From Parvularcula sp. BBD 1991-13 (GTDB taxonomy: Bacteria; Pseudomonadota; Alphaproteobacteria; Caulobacterales; Parvularculaceae), in assembly GCA_001657385.1 (NCBI GenBank), contig LYSZ01000002.1:372001-436000 (forward strand): a DNA stretch of 64,000 nt, in the 5' to 3' direction. The notes below the pieces were generated by a model. The model saw nothing but the letters and a program-made list of their open reading frames with translations. It made no database searches and was not told the DNA's origin. The position numbers were made by a program, and so were the translations under genes. Shown piece after piece: positions 17,359-26,601 of this stretch (its first letter is position 1; each line of letters starts with the position of its first letter).

Positions 17359-17973
17359 ATGCCGCCGGACCGGAGCGCAGGAAAGCAGGCGGGGAAAAAG
17401 CCGGACGCGCAGGCCATCCGCGGCGTGCGGAAAGAATTCGAGCGCGTCGAGGTCCGCTCGCGCGAGGCGTTGCGAAAATGGTTCGAGGAAAACCACCGGC
17501 GCGCCGAGAGCGTGTGGATCGTCACCTACAAGAAAAGCGCCGGCGCGCTTTATGTTCCGTATGGAGACGTCCGCGACGAGGCCCTGTGTTTCGGCTGGAT
17601 CGATTCGCGGCCCGCAAAGCTCGACGACGCGCGCACCATGCATCTCGTCTCGCCGCGAAAGCCCGGCAGCGGCTGGTCCGCCGTCAACAAGGCCCGCATC
17701 GAGGCGTTGGCCGCGGCGGGACGCATGCGCCCCGCCGGCCTCGCCGCCGTCGAAACCCTGACGGTCCCCAAGGACCTCGCCGCGGCGTTTCGCGCCTTTC
17801 CCGGCTCGAAAAAGCACTGGGACGCCTTTCCCCCGTCGGCGCGGCGCGGCATTCTCGAATGGATCGCGGCGGCTGTAAAACCTGAAACCCGCGCCCGCCG
17901 GATTGCGCAAACCGCCTCGCTCGCCGCCGACGACATCCGCGCCAACACCCCGCGCCAGCCGAAAAAACGGTGA
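17359..17973 (+). CDS. YdeI/OmpD-associated family protein
   Basis: A 204-residue protein with the family core FEENHRRAESVWIVTYKKSAG, YGDVRDEALCFGWIDSRPAKLDD and SPRKPGSGWSAVNKARIEAL. The C-terminal half holds the bacteriocin-protection (OmdA-like) helical part, with the block SARRGILEWIAAAVKPETRARRI. Members occur widely and have been linked with stress or peptide resistance, but no reaction is established. It sits 3 bases after tadA and overlaps the next gene, so the three form an operon. Confidence 0.85.
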   Translation: MPPDRSAGKQAGKKPDAQAIRGVRKEFERVEVRSREALRKWFEENHRRAESVWIVTYKKSAGALYVPYGDVRDEALCFGWIDSRPAKLDDARTMHLVSPRKPGSGWSAVNKARIEALAAAGRMRPAGLAAVETLTVPKDLAAAFRAFPGSKKHWDAFPPSARRGILEWIAAAVKPETRARRIAQTASLAADDIRANTPRQPKKR

Positions 17974-18629
17974 GCGCGCTGCGCGCGGCGCTTTCGCTTG
18001 ACGCCGCGGGCGCTATCATCACCGCGAAGAGAGATTGCGAGACCGATTTGCCGACCCTGCCGTCAAAAGAAAGCCTGTTGCGCCGTCTCGCCCCGGCGCG
18101 CGACAAATGGGGGCCGAGACCGGCGGCGGCGGTTCCCGAGCCCGCCGGGCCGGGAGAGGAAAGCGTGTGGGACTACCCCCGTCCGCCGGCGCTGCGCGAC
18201 GCGCCGGCGCGGGCGACGGTCGTTTTCGCGGGAGAGACGCTGGCTGATTCGGACCGCGCCCTGCGCGTCGTCGAAACCGCCGGCGCGCCGGTCTATTATT
18301 TTCCGCCGGAAGACGTCGCGCTTGACAGGCTGCGGGAAACCGACCTTGTTTCCGTGTGCGAATGGAAGGGCGCGGCGGTTTACTTCGATGTCGTTTGCGG
18401 CGACCGGCGCGCGCCCCGGGCGGCGTTTTCCTATCCCGACCCGCTCGACGATCTCGGGCGCGGTTTTTCGCGCATCGCCGGCTGGTTCGGGTTTTACCCG
18501 GGTCGGGTCGACGCCTGTTACGTCGGCGGCGAGCGCGTTTCGCCCCAACCCGGCTCGGTTTACGCCGGCTGGATGACGCGCGCGGTCAAGGGGCCCGTCA
18601 AGGGCGCGCCGGGCACGGAGCACTGGTGA
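17970..18629 (+). CDS. DUF427 domain protein
   Basis: 219 residues starting at a GTG that overlaps the TGA of the YdeI-like gene (GTGA). The DUF427 fold is seen from [20 protein letters not shown] through [14 protein letters not shown] to AAVYFDVV and [30 protein letters not shown], with GWMT near the C terminus. Function unknown; the family forms a small barrel with a buried pocket. The first 60 residues are poorly conserved, and a TTG near 18050 could be the true start. Confidence 0.85.
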   Translation: MSALRAALSLDAAGAIITAKRDCETDLPTLPSKESLLRRLAPARDKWGPRPAAAVPEPAGPGEESVWDYPRPPALRDAPARATVVFAGETLADSDRALRVVETAGAPVYYFPPEDVALDRLRETDLVSVCEWKGAAVYFDVVCGDRRAPRAAFSYPDPLDDLGRGFSRIAGWFGFYPGRVDACYVGGERVSPQPGSVYAGWMTRAVKGPVKGAPGTEHW

Positions 18630-18666
18630 CGCGCATTCATCGCTTTCAGGTATAAGGAGCAGCTTC

Positions 18667-19887
18667 ATGAATTTCGAATACTCGGACCGGTGCAAGGATT
18701 ACCTCAGGCGCGTCCAGGCGTTCATGGACGCGCATGTCTATGAAGGCGATGAGATTTACGAACGTCAGCATCAGGCGTTCGGGCCGGACGGGCGGTGGAA
18801 GGTTCCGCCGGTCATCGAGGAGTTGAAGGCCAAGGCGAAAGCCGAGGGTCTGTGGAACATGTTCCACCCGGACCCGCAATTCGGCCCCGGTCTTTCCAAC
18901 GCCGACTACGCGCCCATTGCGGAGCTGACGGGGCGCTGCCACATCGCGCCGGAGGTTTTCAACTGCGCCGCGCCGGACACGGGCAACATGGAAGTCCTGT
19001 CGAAATACGGCACGCCGGAACAGCAGGCGCAGTGGCTGAAACCGCTTCTGGACGGCGAGATCCGCTCCGCGTTCCTGATGACGGAGCCGCAGGTCGCCTC
19101 CTCCGACGCCACCAACATCGAAACCGACATTCGTCCCGACGGCGACGGCTACGTGATCAACGGCCGCAAATGGTGGTCCTCCGGCGCTGGCGATCCGCGA
19201 TGCAAGATCTTCATCGTCATGGGAAAGACCGACAAGACCGCCGAGCGTCACCGTCAACAGTCGCAGATCCTCGTGCCCGCCGACGCGCCAGGGGTGAAGA
19301 TCGTCCGTCATCTGCCGGTCTTCGGATATGACGACGCGCCGCACGGCCACATGGAAGTGGAGCTGAAAGACGTCCGCATACCGAAGGAAAATCTCATCCT
19401 CGGCGAAGGACGCGGGTTCGAGATCGCCCAGGGTCGTCTCGGGCCGGGCCGCATTCACCACTGCATGCGCACGATCGGCGCCGCCGAAGCGGCGCTGGAG
19501 AAAATGGTCAAGCGCCTGCTTACCCGGGAAGCCTTCGGCAAGCCGATCTACAAGCACTCGATCTGGGAGCAGCGGGTCGCCGAGGCGCGCATCGACATCG
19601 AGATGGCGCGGCTCCTGACCCTCAAGGCCGCGTGGATGATGGACACGGTCGGCAACAAGGTGGCGCAGGGGGAAATCGCCATGATCAAGGTCGCCGCGCC
19701 GCGCGTCGCGCTGAAAGTGATCGACGACGCCATCCAGGCCCATGGCGGCGCCGGCGTGTCGTCCGATTTCGGCCTGGCTCGGGCCTACGCCTCCTTGCGC
19801 ACCCTGCGTCTCGCCGACGGCCCCGACGAGGTGCATTGTCGTTCGATCGCGCGGCTGGAGTTCAAGAAACACTCCAACGCCGTCTGA
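18667..19887 (+). CDS. Acyl-CoA dehydrogenase (ACAD10/11-like)
   Basis: A 406-residue FAD enzyme oxidising an acyl-CoA to the 2-enoyl-CoA. The FAD and substrate motifs [44 protein letters not shown] and [13 protein letters not shown] are present, with [10 protein letters not shown] in the C-terminal helical domain. The overall pattern resembles the ACAD10/ACAD11 group rather than short-chain enzymes. AAGGAG is 8 bases before the ATG. The adjacent MAPEG gene begins 22 bases downstream. Confidence 0.94.
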   Translation: MNFEYSDRCKDYLRRVQAFMDAHVYEGDEIYERQHQAFGPDGRWKVPPVIEELKAKAKAEGLWNMFHPDPQFGPGLSNADYAPIAELTGRCHIAPEVFNCAAPDTGNMEVLSKYGTPEQQAQWLKPLLDGEIRSAFLMTEPQVASSDATNIETDIRPDGDGYVINGRKWWSSGAGDPRCKIFIVMGKTDKTAERHRQQSQILVPADAPGVKIVRHLPVFGYDDAPHGHMEVELKDVRIPKENLILGEGRGFEIAQGRLGPGRIHHCMRTIGAAEAALEKMVKRLLTREAFGKPIYKHSIWEQRVAEARIDIEMARLLTLKAAWMMDTVGNKVAQGEIAMIKVAAPRVALKVIDDAIQAHGGAGVSSDFGLARAYASLRTLRLADGPDEVHCRSIARLEFKKHSNAV

Positions 19888-19909
19888 ACGCGCGCGGATC
19901 GGATCGCCC

Positions 19910-20320
19910 ATGCTCGTTCCCGTTCTCGCCCTCGTCGTCTGGACCCTGATCGTCTGGGGCTGGATGTACGCAACGCGCATTCCGGCCATGAAAAAGGCCG
20001 GAATCGATCCGCAGTCGGCGATCCATCCGGGCTCGCTCACATCCCTGCCCGCCGGGGCGCGGGTCGTCGCCGACAATTACAATCACCTGCATGAGCAGCC
20101 GACGCTGTTCTACGCGCTGGCGGTCTATTCCCATCTCGTCGGCGCGGCCGACGGCTTCAACATCGCGCTGGCCTGGGGGTATGTCGGCCTGCGCGTCCTG
20201 CACTCGCTGGCGCAGATCGTGCTGCGCCGGGTCGTCGTCCGGTTTTCGATGTTCGCCCTGTCGTCGCTGGTCCTGGCGGCGATCGCGCTGCGCAATGTCT
20301 GGGCGCTTCTCGCGGTTTAA
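19910..20320 (+). CDS. MAPEG family membrane protein
   Basis: 136 residues with four hydrophobic helices. The NYNHLHEQPTLFYALAVY segment is the MAPEG signature, binding glutathione or lipid in eukaryotic members such as microsomal glutathione transferase. Bacterial MAPEG proteins of this length are poorly characterised. It follows the acyl-CoA dehydrogenase closely and its end overlaps the convergent GAF-PAS gene by four bases. Confidence 0.85.
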   Translation: MLVPVLALVVWTLIVWGWMYATRIPAMKKAGIDPQSAIHPGSLTSLPAGARVVADNYNHLHEQPTLFYALAVYSHLVGAADGFNIALAWGYVGLRVLHSLAQIVLRRVVVRFSMFALSSLVLAAIALRNVWALLAV

Positions 20321-21288
20321 ACGCGGCCGGTTTTGCGCATCGTGACGACGGCGTCGTGGATGTCGCAGAAGCCGCCGATCATGCGCTCCGGCTTGCCGTC
20401 CGCGTCGCGGATCACGTCGCCGCGCGAGACGAACCAGCGGTAATCCCCGTTCGGGCCGCGCAGCCTCAGGCGGATGTCATAGGGCACGCCGTCGTTGAGA
20501 TGGCGCTGCATGGCGCTGACATGCCGTCCGCGGTCCTCGGGATGGATCGTCTTCTCGATCCGGGCAAGGTCGTAGGGGCCTTTCCCGTCAGAGCCCGCGC
20601 AAAGCAGGCGCTCCATGCCGTGCGAGAGCGTCGTGCCGCCGGTGCGCAGGTCCCATTCCCAGACGCCGCCGAACACTTTCTCAATCGCCCATGAGTAGCG
20701 CGCGACGCGCTCCGTCGCATCGATGACGCCGCCGATTCGGTCGCGGAAATGGGTCATCAGGTCGAGCACGACATCCTTGCGCCGCAGCGGCGTCTCCCAC
20801 ATCGCCACCAGGACGCCCAGGACGTCGCCATCGGCCGAACTGAGGCGGGCGCCGGCGTAGCTGGAAAGGTTCATGTCGACCAGATCGCGGTCATACGGAT
20901 AGGCTTGCGCGACGTTATCGGTGTGAAAACACAGACCGTTGTTCACCGTGTCCCGGCAGGGCGTGCCGTCAAGGCTGTAGACGAAATTCTCCAGCGGCCC
21001 GTCCCTGCCCACGAACGACAGCGTGCGCATCATGTTGGAGAACGGGTTCATCCGTCCAATGAGGAGGTAATCGGCCTGCAACTCGTCGCGGAACGCGGCG
21101 GCGCATTCCGGCAGGAAGGCCTGCGTGGTCACGTTGCCGAGGCGACGTGAAATCCTGTCGATCGCGGCGCCCGTTTCTGGGTCAGCATGCGCATGCGGCG
21201 CTGGTTCTCCGTCCGCCCGGGAGGGCGGGCGGGCGGCACTGTTTGTATACTGATGAAGAGGCGTTTCGGAATTGGCGAGTATGTTCAT
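20317..21288 (-). CDS. GAF-PAS sensor protein without an output domain
   Basis: 323 residues. A GAF-like domain covers about 40-195 (ISRRLGNVTTQAFLPECA, then LDGTPCRDTV), and a PAS/PAC domain from about 200 to the end (WAIEKVFGGVWEWDLRTGG, RIEKTIHPEDRGRHVSAM, RLRGPNGDYRWFVSRGDVI, GGFCDIHDA). It stops directly after the PAC motif, with no kinase, cyclase, GGDEF or DNA-binding domain. It may act by binding another protein, or be a remnant of a longer sensor. Divergent from dinB. Confidence 0.8.
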   Translation of the reverse strand: MNILANSETPLHQYTNSAARPPSRADGEPAPHAHADPETGAAIDRISRRLGNVTTQAFLPECAAAFRDELQADYLLIGRMNPFSNMMRTLSFVGRDGPLENFVYSLDGTPCRDTVNNGLCFHTDNVAQAYPYDRDLVDMNLSSYAGARLSSADGDVLGVLVAMWETPLRRKDVVLDLMTHFRDRIGGVIDATERVARYSWAIEKVFGGVWEWDLRTGGTTLSHGMERLLCAGSDGKGPYDLARIEKTIHPEDRGRHVSAMQRHLNDGVPYDIRLRLRGPNGDYRWFVSRGDVIRDADGKPERMIGGFCDIHDAVVTMRKTGRV

Positions 21289-21477
21289 ATGAAATCTTTA
21301 AAATGATTTTCAGAATAATGAGCATACGGCGCAGCGTAAGCGCCAGATCTCAGTAAAGCCGCATTTCGCTATTTTTTTTACCCGTGTCGGCCGCAACCGG
21401 CTCCCCGTCGCCAGCGGGCGGCCTTGAAATCAACCTTTCGTTAACCCTGTTCGCCGCGCGGCCGGCGACGGCGGCGC

Positions 21478-21492
21478 GGTATTGAAAATACC
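21478..21492. promoter_or_regulatory. Inverted repeat upstream of the DinB gene
   Basis: GGTATT (21478-21483) and AATACC (21487-21492) form a perfect six-base dyad around GAA, in the 299-base gap between the GAF-PAS gene and the DinB gene. It could be an operator; no regulator is linked. Nothing else with clear structure is seen in this gap. Confidence 0.3.
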
Positions 21493-21587
21493 TTAACTCG
21501 CTCAATCCCAAGAAAACGTTTACGCTGGCCGCGCACGCCCGCAGCCGCGCCCCCCGCGCGGCCCACGCGCCGAACGGAGAAAACGCG

Positions 21588-22100
21588 ATGATCACGCCCG
21601 CCCATGCGCAACTGATGGCCGCCTACAACGCCTGGCAGAACGACAGCCTCTACCGCGCGGCGTCGGGACTCGACGACGGGGCGCGGCGGCGCGACCGCGG
21701 GGCGTTTTTCGGCTCCATCCACGAGACCCTCAGCCATGTTCTCTGGGGCGACAGGATCTGGCTCAGCCGGTTTTCGGACCACCCCGCCCCCGCCGGCGGC
21801 ATCGCACAGTCCGTCGATCTTTACACAGACTGGAACGCGCTGTGCGCCGGCCGCGCGGAAACCGACCGGTTCATCCTGGCCTGGGCCGACGGCCTGCGCG
21901 CGGGGGATCTTGAGGGCGGCCTTTCCTGGTTTTCAGGCGCCGTCGGACGCGAGCTGACCCGCCCGAAATGGGTTCTCGTGACGCATTTTTTCAATCACCA
22001 GACCCACCATCGCGGTCAGGTCCACGCCATGCTGACGGCGGCGGACGCGCGGGCGGACGACACCGACATCCCTTTCATGCCGGGCCGCTTCGACACTTGA
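21588..22100 (+). CDS. DinB family protein
   Basis: 170 residues forming a four-helix bundle of the DinB/YfiT type. The metal-ligand histidines are in HETLSHVLWGDRIWL and in VTHFFNHQTHHRGQVHAML. DinB proteins include bacillithiol and mycothiol transferases, but the substrate in alphaproteobacteria is unknown. An inverted repeat, GGTATT-gaa-AATACC, lies about 100 bases upstream (21478-21492). Its stop codon overlaps the candidate heat-shock promoter of the next gene. Confidence 0.85.
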   Translation: MITPAHAQLMAAYNAWQNDSLYRAASGLDDGARRRDRGAFFGSIHETLSHVLWGDRIWLSRFSDHPAPAGGIAQSVDLYTDWNALCAGRAETDRFILAWADGLRAGDLEGGLSWFSGAVGRELTRPKWVLVTHFFNHQTHHRGQVHAMLTAADARADDTDIPFMPGRFDT

Positions 22101-22123
22101 ATGCGCGGTTTCGTTCCCTAACT
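22096..22123 (+). promoter_or_regulatory. Candidate RpoH promoter for hsp20
   Basis: CTTG (22096-22099), 17 bases, then CCTAACT (22117-22123), close to the alphaproteobacterial heat-shock consensus CTTG-N17/18-CYTATNT with one mismatch. It overlaps the dinB stop codon and gives a leader of about 110 bases. A rpoH gene is in the same window. Confidence 0.6.
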
Positions 22124-22243
22124 GAATATCGTCAGCGGGCCGCGCCCCTCTCGTTGGCGCATGGAGCCGGGGGCGTTCCCGATTGGCTTTGTCTGGTTGA
22201 ACCGCTCCCTCAGGGGAGACTGTCAAGAAGGAGATGCAAAGTC

Positions 22244-22741
22244 ATGTTCAGACCGCTTTCGCTTTTCAATCGCAACCGCAACGCGCCCGCTCTTCGCGAG
22301 GGCGACGCCGCGGATCCGTTTTTTCAGCTTCATCGCGAGATGAACCGCCTGTTCGACGATTTCTTCGCCGATTTCGGCGCGCCGGCCCTGGCGCCCGCCG
22401 CGGCCGGGGCGCGCGGCGTTCACATGGAGGTTCATGAAACCAAGGATGCGTTCGAACTTGAGGCGGAACTGCCGGGCGTATCGGAAGACGACGTCCATGT
22501 GGAGTTGAACGACAACCTTCTCACCATCCGCGGCGAAAAAACCGCCGAGGAAAAAGGCGAGGGCGACGGCGATCCGCGCCGGCGCGCCTACTCTTCCTTC
22601 CAGCGTTCGCTGTCGCTGCCTTTCGACGTGGACGCGGACAGGATCGACGCGACGTTCAGGAACGGCGTCCTGAAGCTGAGGCTGCCCAAACCGGCCGGGC
22701 TGGAGTCGAGCGTGAAGAAGATCGCCGTCAGGCGCGGCTAA
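22244..22741 (+). CDS. Small heat-shock protein, Hsp20 family
   Basis: An ATP-independent holdase chaperone of 165 residues. The N-terminal arm (DPFFQLHREMNRLFDDFFADFG) and the alpha-crystallin domain from about 63 on, with EVHETKDAFELEAELPGV, LTIRGEKTAEE and NGVLKLRLPK, are characteristic. AAGGAG lies 10 bases before the ATG at 22244. A heat-shock-type promoter and a leader with hairpin-forming CTCCC segments precede it. Confidence 0.93.
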   Translation: MFRPLSLFNRNRNAPALREGDAADPFFQLHREMNRLFDDFFADFGAPALAPAAAGARGVHMEVHETKDAFELEAELPGVSEDDVHVELNDNLLTIRGEKTAEEKGEGDGDPRRRAYSSFQRSLSLPFDVDADRIDATFRNGVLKLRLPKPAGLESSVKKIAVRRG

Positions 22742-22788
22742 GCCAGGCTTTTCCGGGTCGGGCGCCTTCCGGCCGCCGGGAGCGCTCC

Positions 22789-24222
22789 TCACCCGGCGGC
22801 GGATGCGCGCGCGCCCGGCGGCGCGGCCGGCGCGGCGCGGGTGATCAGCCATAACCGGCCGCTCAACAGGAGCGAGGCCGAGGCGAGCCCCGCGAGCAGT
22901 CCCCACCACACGCCCGACGCGCCGAGCGGCGTCATCAGGCCCAGGACGGCGGATGTGGGGAAGCCGATCACCCAGTAGCTGAAGCCGGTGATGATCATCG
23001 GCATACGGACGTCCTTGAGGCCGCGCAGCGCCTGGTTGGCGGCGACCTGGGTCGCGTCGAACAGCGCGAACGCCGCCGCGATGGGCAGGAAGGACGCGAC
23101 CAGGGCGATCACGGCCCCGTTGGCCGGGTCGCCGGCGTCGAGATAGAGCCCGGCGATGAGGTAAGGCGCGAGCAGCATCGGGACCGCAAACGCCATGATC
23201 GCCGTAGAGCAGGCGAACATCGACGCCGCCGCCGCGCGCCGGACCCCGGCGACGTCGCGCGCGCCCGCCTTCAGCCCGACCCGCACCGCGCCGGCCATGG
23301 AAAGGCCCAGCGGCATCATGAAGGCGAGCGCCGCCACGTTGACGGCCACCTGATAGGCGGCCATTTCATCGACCCCGATGCGGCCCATCAGCAACACCGC
23401 CGCGTTGAACAGCGCCCCTTCGAAAACCATCGTCAGGCCGATCGGCCAGGCGAGGCGCGCGACCTCCCGGAAACGGTCCCAGTCGGGGGTCAGGAACTCG
23501 GCGAACAGGCGAAAGCGCTTCGCCGTCTTTTCCACGTCGATATAGACGACGAGCGCGAGGAAGCCGACCGCGTTGGAAATCGCCGAGGCGAGCCCGGCGC
23601 CGACAAGCTCCATTCGCGGCAGGCCCCAATTGCCGTAGATCAGGAGGTAGTTGAGCAGGGCGTTCAGCGCCGTCGTCACGATGATGAAGACGAGCGGCGC
23701 GTTCGCCCGTTCGATCGAGGCGAGGAAGTTGCGCAGCACGAGCACCCCGAGGGCGAACGGCAGGCCCGGCGCATAGGCGAGCACATAGGGCTCGGCGAGG
23801 CGGGCGACCGCCGCCGGCTGGCCCAGGGCCAGCGCAAGCTCCTCCGTAAACAGAAAAACCGCCGACAGGACGGGAAAAGCGCCGATGATCAGCCACAGGC
23901 ACATGCGCACCGACCGCCGGGCGTCGTCGTGGTTGTCCGGATCGGCGCCGAGCGCCTGGGACACCAGCGGCGAGACCGCCATGGCCGGCCCGAACCCGAG
24001 CAGAAAGAGCGCATAGATGACGACCAGGCCGAGCGCCGCCGCGGCGAGCGGTTCCGGTCCGAGCCGCCCGATCATCAGGACGTCAACCGTGTTGATCGAA
24101 AACTGGACGAGCTGCGTCAGTCCCATGGGCACGCCGATCGCCGCCAGCGCCGCGGCTTCGCGGCGCCAGGCCGTCCATCCGGCCGCAGTGCTGCCGGACG
24201 CGGGATTCGGGGCGGTCGTCAT
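22789..24222 (-). CDS. MATE family efflux transporter
   Basis: 477 residues with twelve predicted membrane helices. The NorM-like features are the start GVPMGLTQLVQFSINTVDVLMIGRLG, GFGPAMAVSPLVSQALGA, and the repeat in the second half (FEGALFNAAVLLMGRIGVDEMAAYQVAVN). MATE proteins export cationic drugs and metabolites using Na+ or H+. The gene is convergent with hsp20; the PEP-mutase-like gene lies upstream on the same strand. Substrate is not evident. Confidence 0.94.
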   Translation of the reverse strand: MTTAPNPASGSTAAGWTAWRREAAALAAIGVPMGLTQLVQFSINTVDVLMIGRLGPEPLAAAALGLVVIYALFLLGFGPAMAVSPLVSQALGADPDNHDDARRSVRMCLWLIIGAFPVLSAVFLFTEELALALGQPAAVARLAEPYVLAYAPGLPFALGVLVLRNFLASIERANAPLVFIIVTTALNALLNYLLIYGNWGLPRMELVGAGLASAISNAVGFLALVVYIDVEKTAKRFRLFAEFLTPDWDRFREVARLAWPIGLTMVFEGALFNAAVLLMGRIGVDEMAAYQVAVNVAALAFMMPLGLSMAGAVRVGLKAGARDVAGVRRAAAASMFACSTAIMAFAVPMLLAPYLIAGLYLDAGDPANGAVIALVASFLPIAAAFALFDATQVAANQALRGLKDVRMPMIITGFSYWVIGFPTSAVLGLMTPLGASGVWWGLLAGLASASLLLSGRLWLITRAAPAAPPGARASAAG

Positions 24223-24319
24223 CGATCTTGTCCAGGGCGCGGATTAGCAATGTCAGGCGGCGGAGACCGCCGACTTAGCCCATCTGCGCGAGCGATGAAA
24301 ACCCCCCATGCGGCCGCGC

Positions 24320-25144
24320 TCAGCCTTTCAGGAACGCGGCCGCCGCGGCGACCTCGCCCGGGTTCGTTTGCAGGACGTCGAAGCGCCCCTCGGACAGCAT
24401 GGCGCGGGCGCGCGCAAGGCTTGCATAAGCCGGCCAAGCGAGACCGGCGCCGATGGAAAGGCGGGCCGCGCCGGCTTCGGCGAACTCTTCGGCCCGGTGT
24501 TGCGTCAGCGCGCCGTAAAGCAGGACGTTCACCGGTTTCGAAACGCCGGCGCAGACCGCGCGCACCGCCGCCATATCCGGCAGACCGGGCGCATAGAGAA
24601 CGTCCGCGCCCTGCGCCTCGAACGCCTGCAGGCGCGCGATGACGTCGTCGAGGTCGCCCCGACCGTTGAGGAAGCCGTCCGCCCGCGCGGTCAGCACGAA
24701 ACCGTTGCCGGCGGCGCGCGCCGCCTCGGCCGCCGCGGCGATGCGCTCCGCCGCCAGGCCGGCGTCGACGATCGGATCGTCCGCGTCGCCGGTCGTGTCC
24801 TCGATCGAGCCGCCGCAAAGGCCGGTCTCGGCGCCGCGGCGAACCGTTTCCGCCGCGTCCTCCGGGGCGAGGCCGAAACCGTTTTCAAGATCCGCCGTAA
24901 CCGGAAGATCGACCGCGCCGATGACGGCCGCCGCGCCGGCGAGACTCTCCTCGCGGGTGACGGCGTAGTCCGGCCGGCCGAGGGTCAGGGCGATGCCGGC
25001 GCTGGTGGTCGCGAGCGCCTTGAAGCCAAGGCCGGCGAGAATGCGCGCCGAGCCCGCATCCCACGGGTTGGGAATGACGAAGGGGGCGCCGGGCTGGTGC
25101 AGGGCGCGAAAGGCGGCGGTCTTGTCCTGGGAGGCGAGGGGCAT
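24320..25144 (-). CDS. Isocitrate lyase / PEP mutase superfamily enzyme
   Basis: A TIM-barrel enzyme of 274 residues. Typical motifs are NPWDAGSARILAGLGFKALATTSAG, PVTADLENGFG (metal-binding acidic site), GGSIEDTTG and VLTARADGF. The family acts on phosphoenolpyruvate or 2-methylisocitrate-like substrates; the version without the KKCGH motif of isocitrate lyase is usually of unknown specificity. The start at 25144 has AAGGAAG eight bases upstream; an earlier ATG is less likely. Confidence 0.85.
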   Translation of the reverse strand: MPLASQDKTAAFRALHQPGAPFVIPNPWDAGSARILAGLGFKALATTSAGIALTLGRPDYAVTREESLAGAAAVIGAVDLPVTADLENGFGLAPEDAAETVRRGAETGLCGGSIEDTTGDADDPIVDAGLAAERIAAAAEAARAAGNGFVLTARADGFLNGRGDLDDVIARLQAFEAQGADVLYAPGLPDMAAVRAVCAGVSKPVNVLLYGALTQHRAEEFAEAGAARLSIGAGLAWPAYASLARARAMLSEGRFDVLQTNPGEVAAAAAFLKG

Positions 25145-25312
25145 GGGGCTTCCTTGGGTTCGGGGCGCGGCGACGTCGTCTTGCGCCGTGGGTGCAAGAC
25201 TTAGGATGCGGCGCGGGGAGCGCGACACCCGGTTCTTGCGGTCCCGAGGGGCCCGCCCGGGCGGATGCGGCTTGGGGGGCGGCTAGTGGCGCGGCTAGGG
25301 GCGCGGCGGCGT

Positions 25313-26374
25313 CTAGTCCGTCACCGCCGCATGCCAGGTTTTGTAAGCCCCCTGGCCGAGCACGGCCGACTGCACCTGCGCAAGCGCCGCGTTGGCGGCG
25401 TCCGTTGCGCTGGTGTCGGGATGCACGGGGCGGCGCAGCGGCCGCGCGCCGGCGGGCATGGCGATCAGTTCGGCGATGGCGCGCGGGACGTCCATCGGGT
25501 CGGCGGTGCGCGGCGATCCGGTGAACAGGCGCTCAGCCATGCCAAGATGGGCGGCGTAGGCGGCGGCGCGCTCGTCGTCGATGCGCGATTTCATGGCGTT
25601 GTAGTAGCGCAGGCCGTTGTCCCAGATTTTCGTGCGGTAGCCCCCGGGCTGCACGATCGTCGTGTCGACGCCGAACGGCGCCAGCTCGTAGGCCATCGCC
25701 TCGAACATCGCTTCCAGTCCGAACTTGCTGGCGCAGTAAAGGCCGAGATTGGGCAGCACGATGCGCCCGAGTTGCGAAGAGACGTGCACCAACAATCCCG
25801 CGCCCTTCGCCCGCATCGCCGGCAGGGCGGCCTGGGCCACCCGCATGTAGCCGAACAGGTTGGTGTCGACGACCAGTTTCGCCGATTCCATATCCGCCGC
25901 CTCCACCGGGCCGGAGATGCCGACGCCGGCGTTGTTGACGACGACATCGAGCGCGCCGCCGGCTGTCTCCTCCGCCGCGGCGACGCCTTGGCGAACGAGC
26001 CCGTCGTCGAGCACGTCGATTTCCACGATGTCGAGTTTGAGGTTTTCAGATGCCGCGATGGCGGCGAGGTCCTTCGCTTCCGGGCGGGCGCCGCCGTTGA
26101 GGTTGCGCATGGAGGCGATCACGGTTGCGCCGCGCCGCGCCAGGTGCAACGCCGTCAGCCGTCCGAACCCGGAACTGCATCCGGTGATGAGCGCCGATAC
26201 GCCGGCGAGATCCGGCGCGCCTTGCGCGCCCCCGCCCATCTGCGCGCCGGCGTCGGCGGCGAGGGTCGCCGTGGCGAGGGCCGAAGCCCCGCCCAGCCAT
26301 TCGCGCCGGGTCGGCCGGCCGCGCCAGGCCGATGAAAGGGCGGGCGATGCGGGGGCTGCGGCGCGTTCAGGCAT
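25313..26374 (-). CDS. SDR family oxidoreductase with Tat signal
   Basis: A classical short-chain dehydrogenase of 353 residues. The N terminus has a twin-arginine signal (TRREWLGGASALATATLA, AxA site around residue 44), so it is probably exported folded. The dinucleotide site is TGCSSGFGRL, the NAGVGIS and SSQLG blocks follow, and the catalytic Tyr-Lys is YCASKFG. Tat export of an NAD(P)-dependent SDR is unusual but seen in alphaproteobacteria. The substrate is unknown. A GGAACATATTG direct repeat lies upstream. Confidence 0.86.
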   Translation of the reverse strand: MPERAAAPASPALSSAWRGRPTRREWLGGASALATATLAADAGAQMGGGAQGAPDLAGVSALITGCSSGFGRLTALHLARRGATVIASMRNLNGGARPEAKDLAAIAASENLKLDIVEIDVLDDGLVRQGVAAAEETAGGALDVVVNNAGVGISGPVEAADMESAKLVVDTNLFGYMRVAQAALPAMRAKGAGLLVHVSSQLGRIVLPNLGLYCASKFGLEAMFEAMAYELAPFGVDTTIVQPGGYRTKIWDNGLRYYNAMKSRIDDERAAAYAAHLGMAERLFTGSPRTADPMDVPRAIAELIAMPAGARPLRRPVHPDTSATDAANAALAQVQSAVLGQGAYKTWHAAVTD

Positions 26375-26427
26375 GGGATCTCCTCATGGTTTCCGGGCGA
26401 TGGCCGGGTGATTTCAAGACGTCTTCC

Positions 26428-26453
26428 GGAACATATTGTTCTGGAACATATTG
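26428..26453. repeat. Direct repeat of GGAACATATTG
   Basis: Two exact 11-base copies (26428-26438 and 26443-26453) with a 15-base period. The first overlaps a dyad GAACA-tat-TGTTC (26429-26441). Located 54 bases upstream of the SDR start; likely regulator binding sites. Confidence 0.45.
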
Positions 26454-26601
26454 CAAGGCGCTTTCGGCGGGGCCTGCAAGCTGTCCTTTGCAACCCTATC
26501 ACGCCGCAGCCATTGGCCGGTTCGCCCGCCCGGTTAACGCTGTCCGGTCCGGCCTCATTCTAAAGCGCCGTTCTTATCCGCGCTGGACGAAGGATGGATT
26601 G

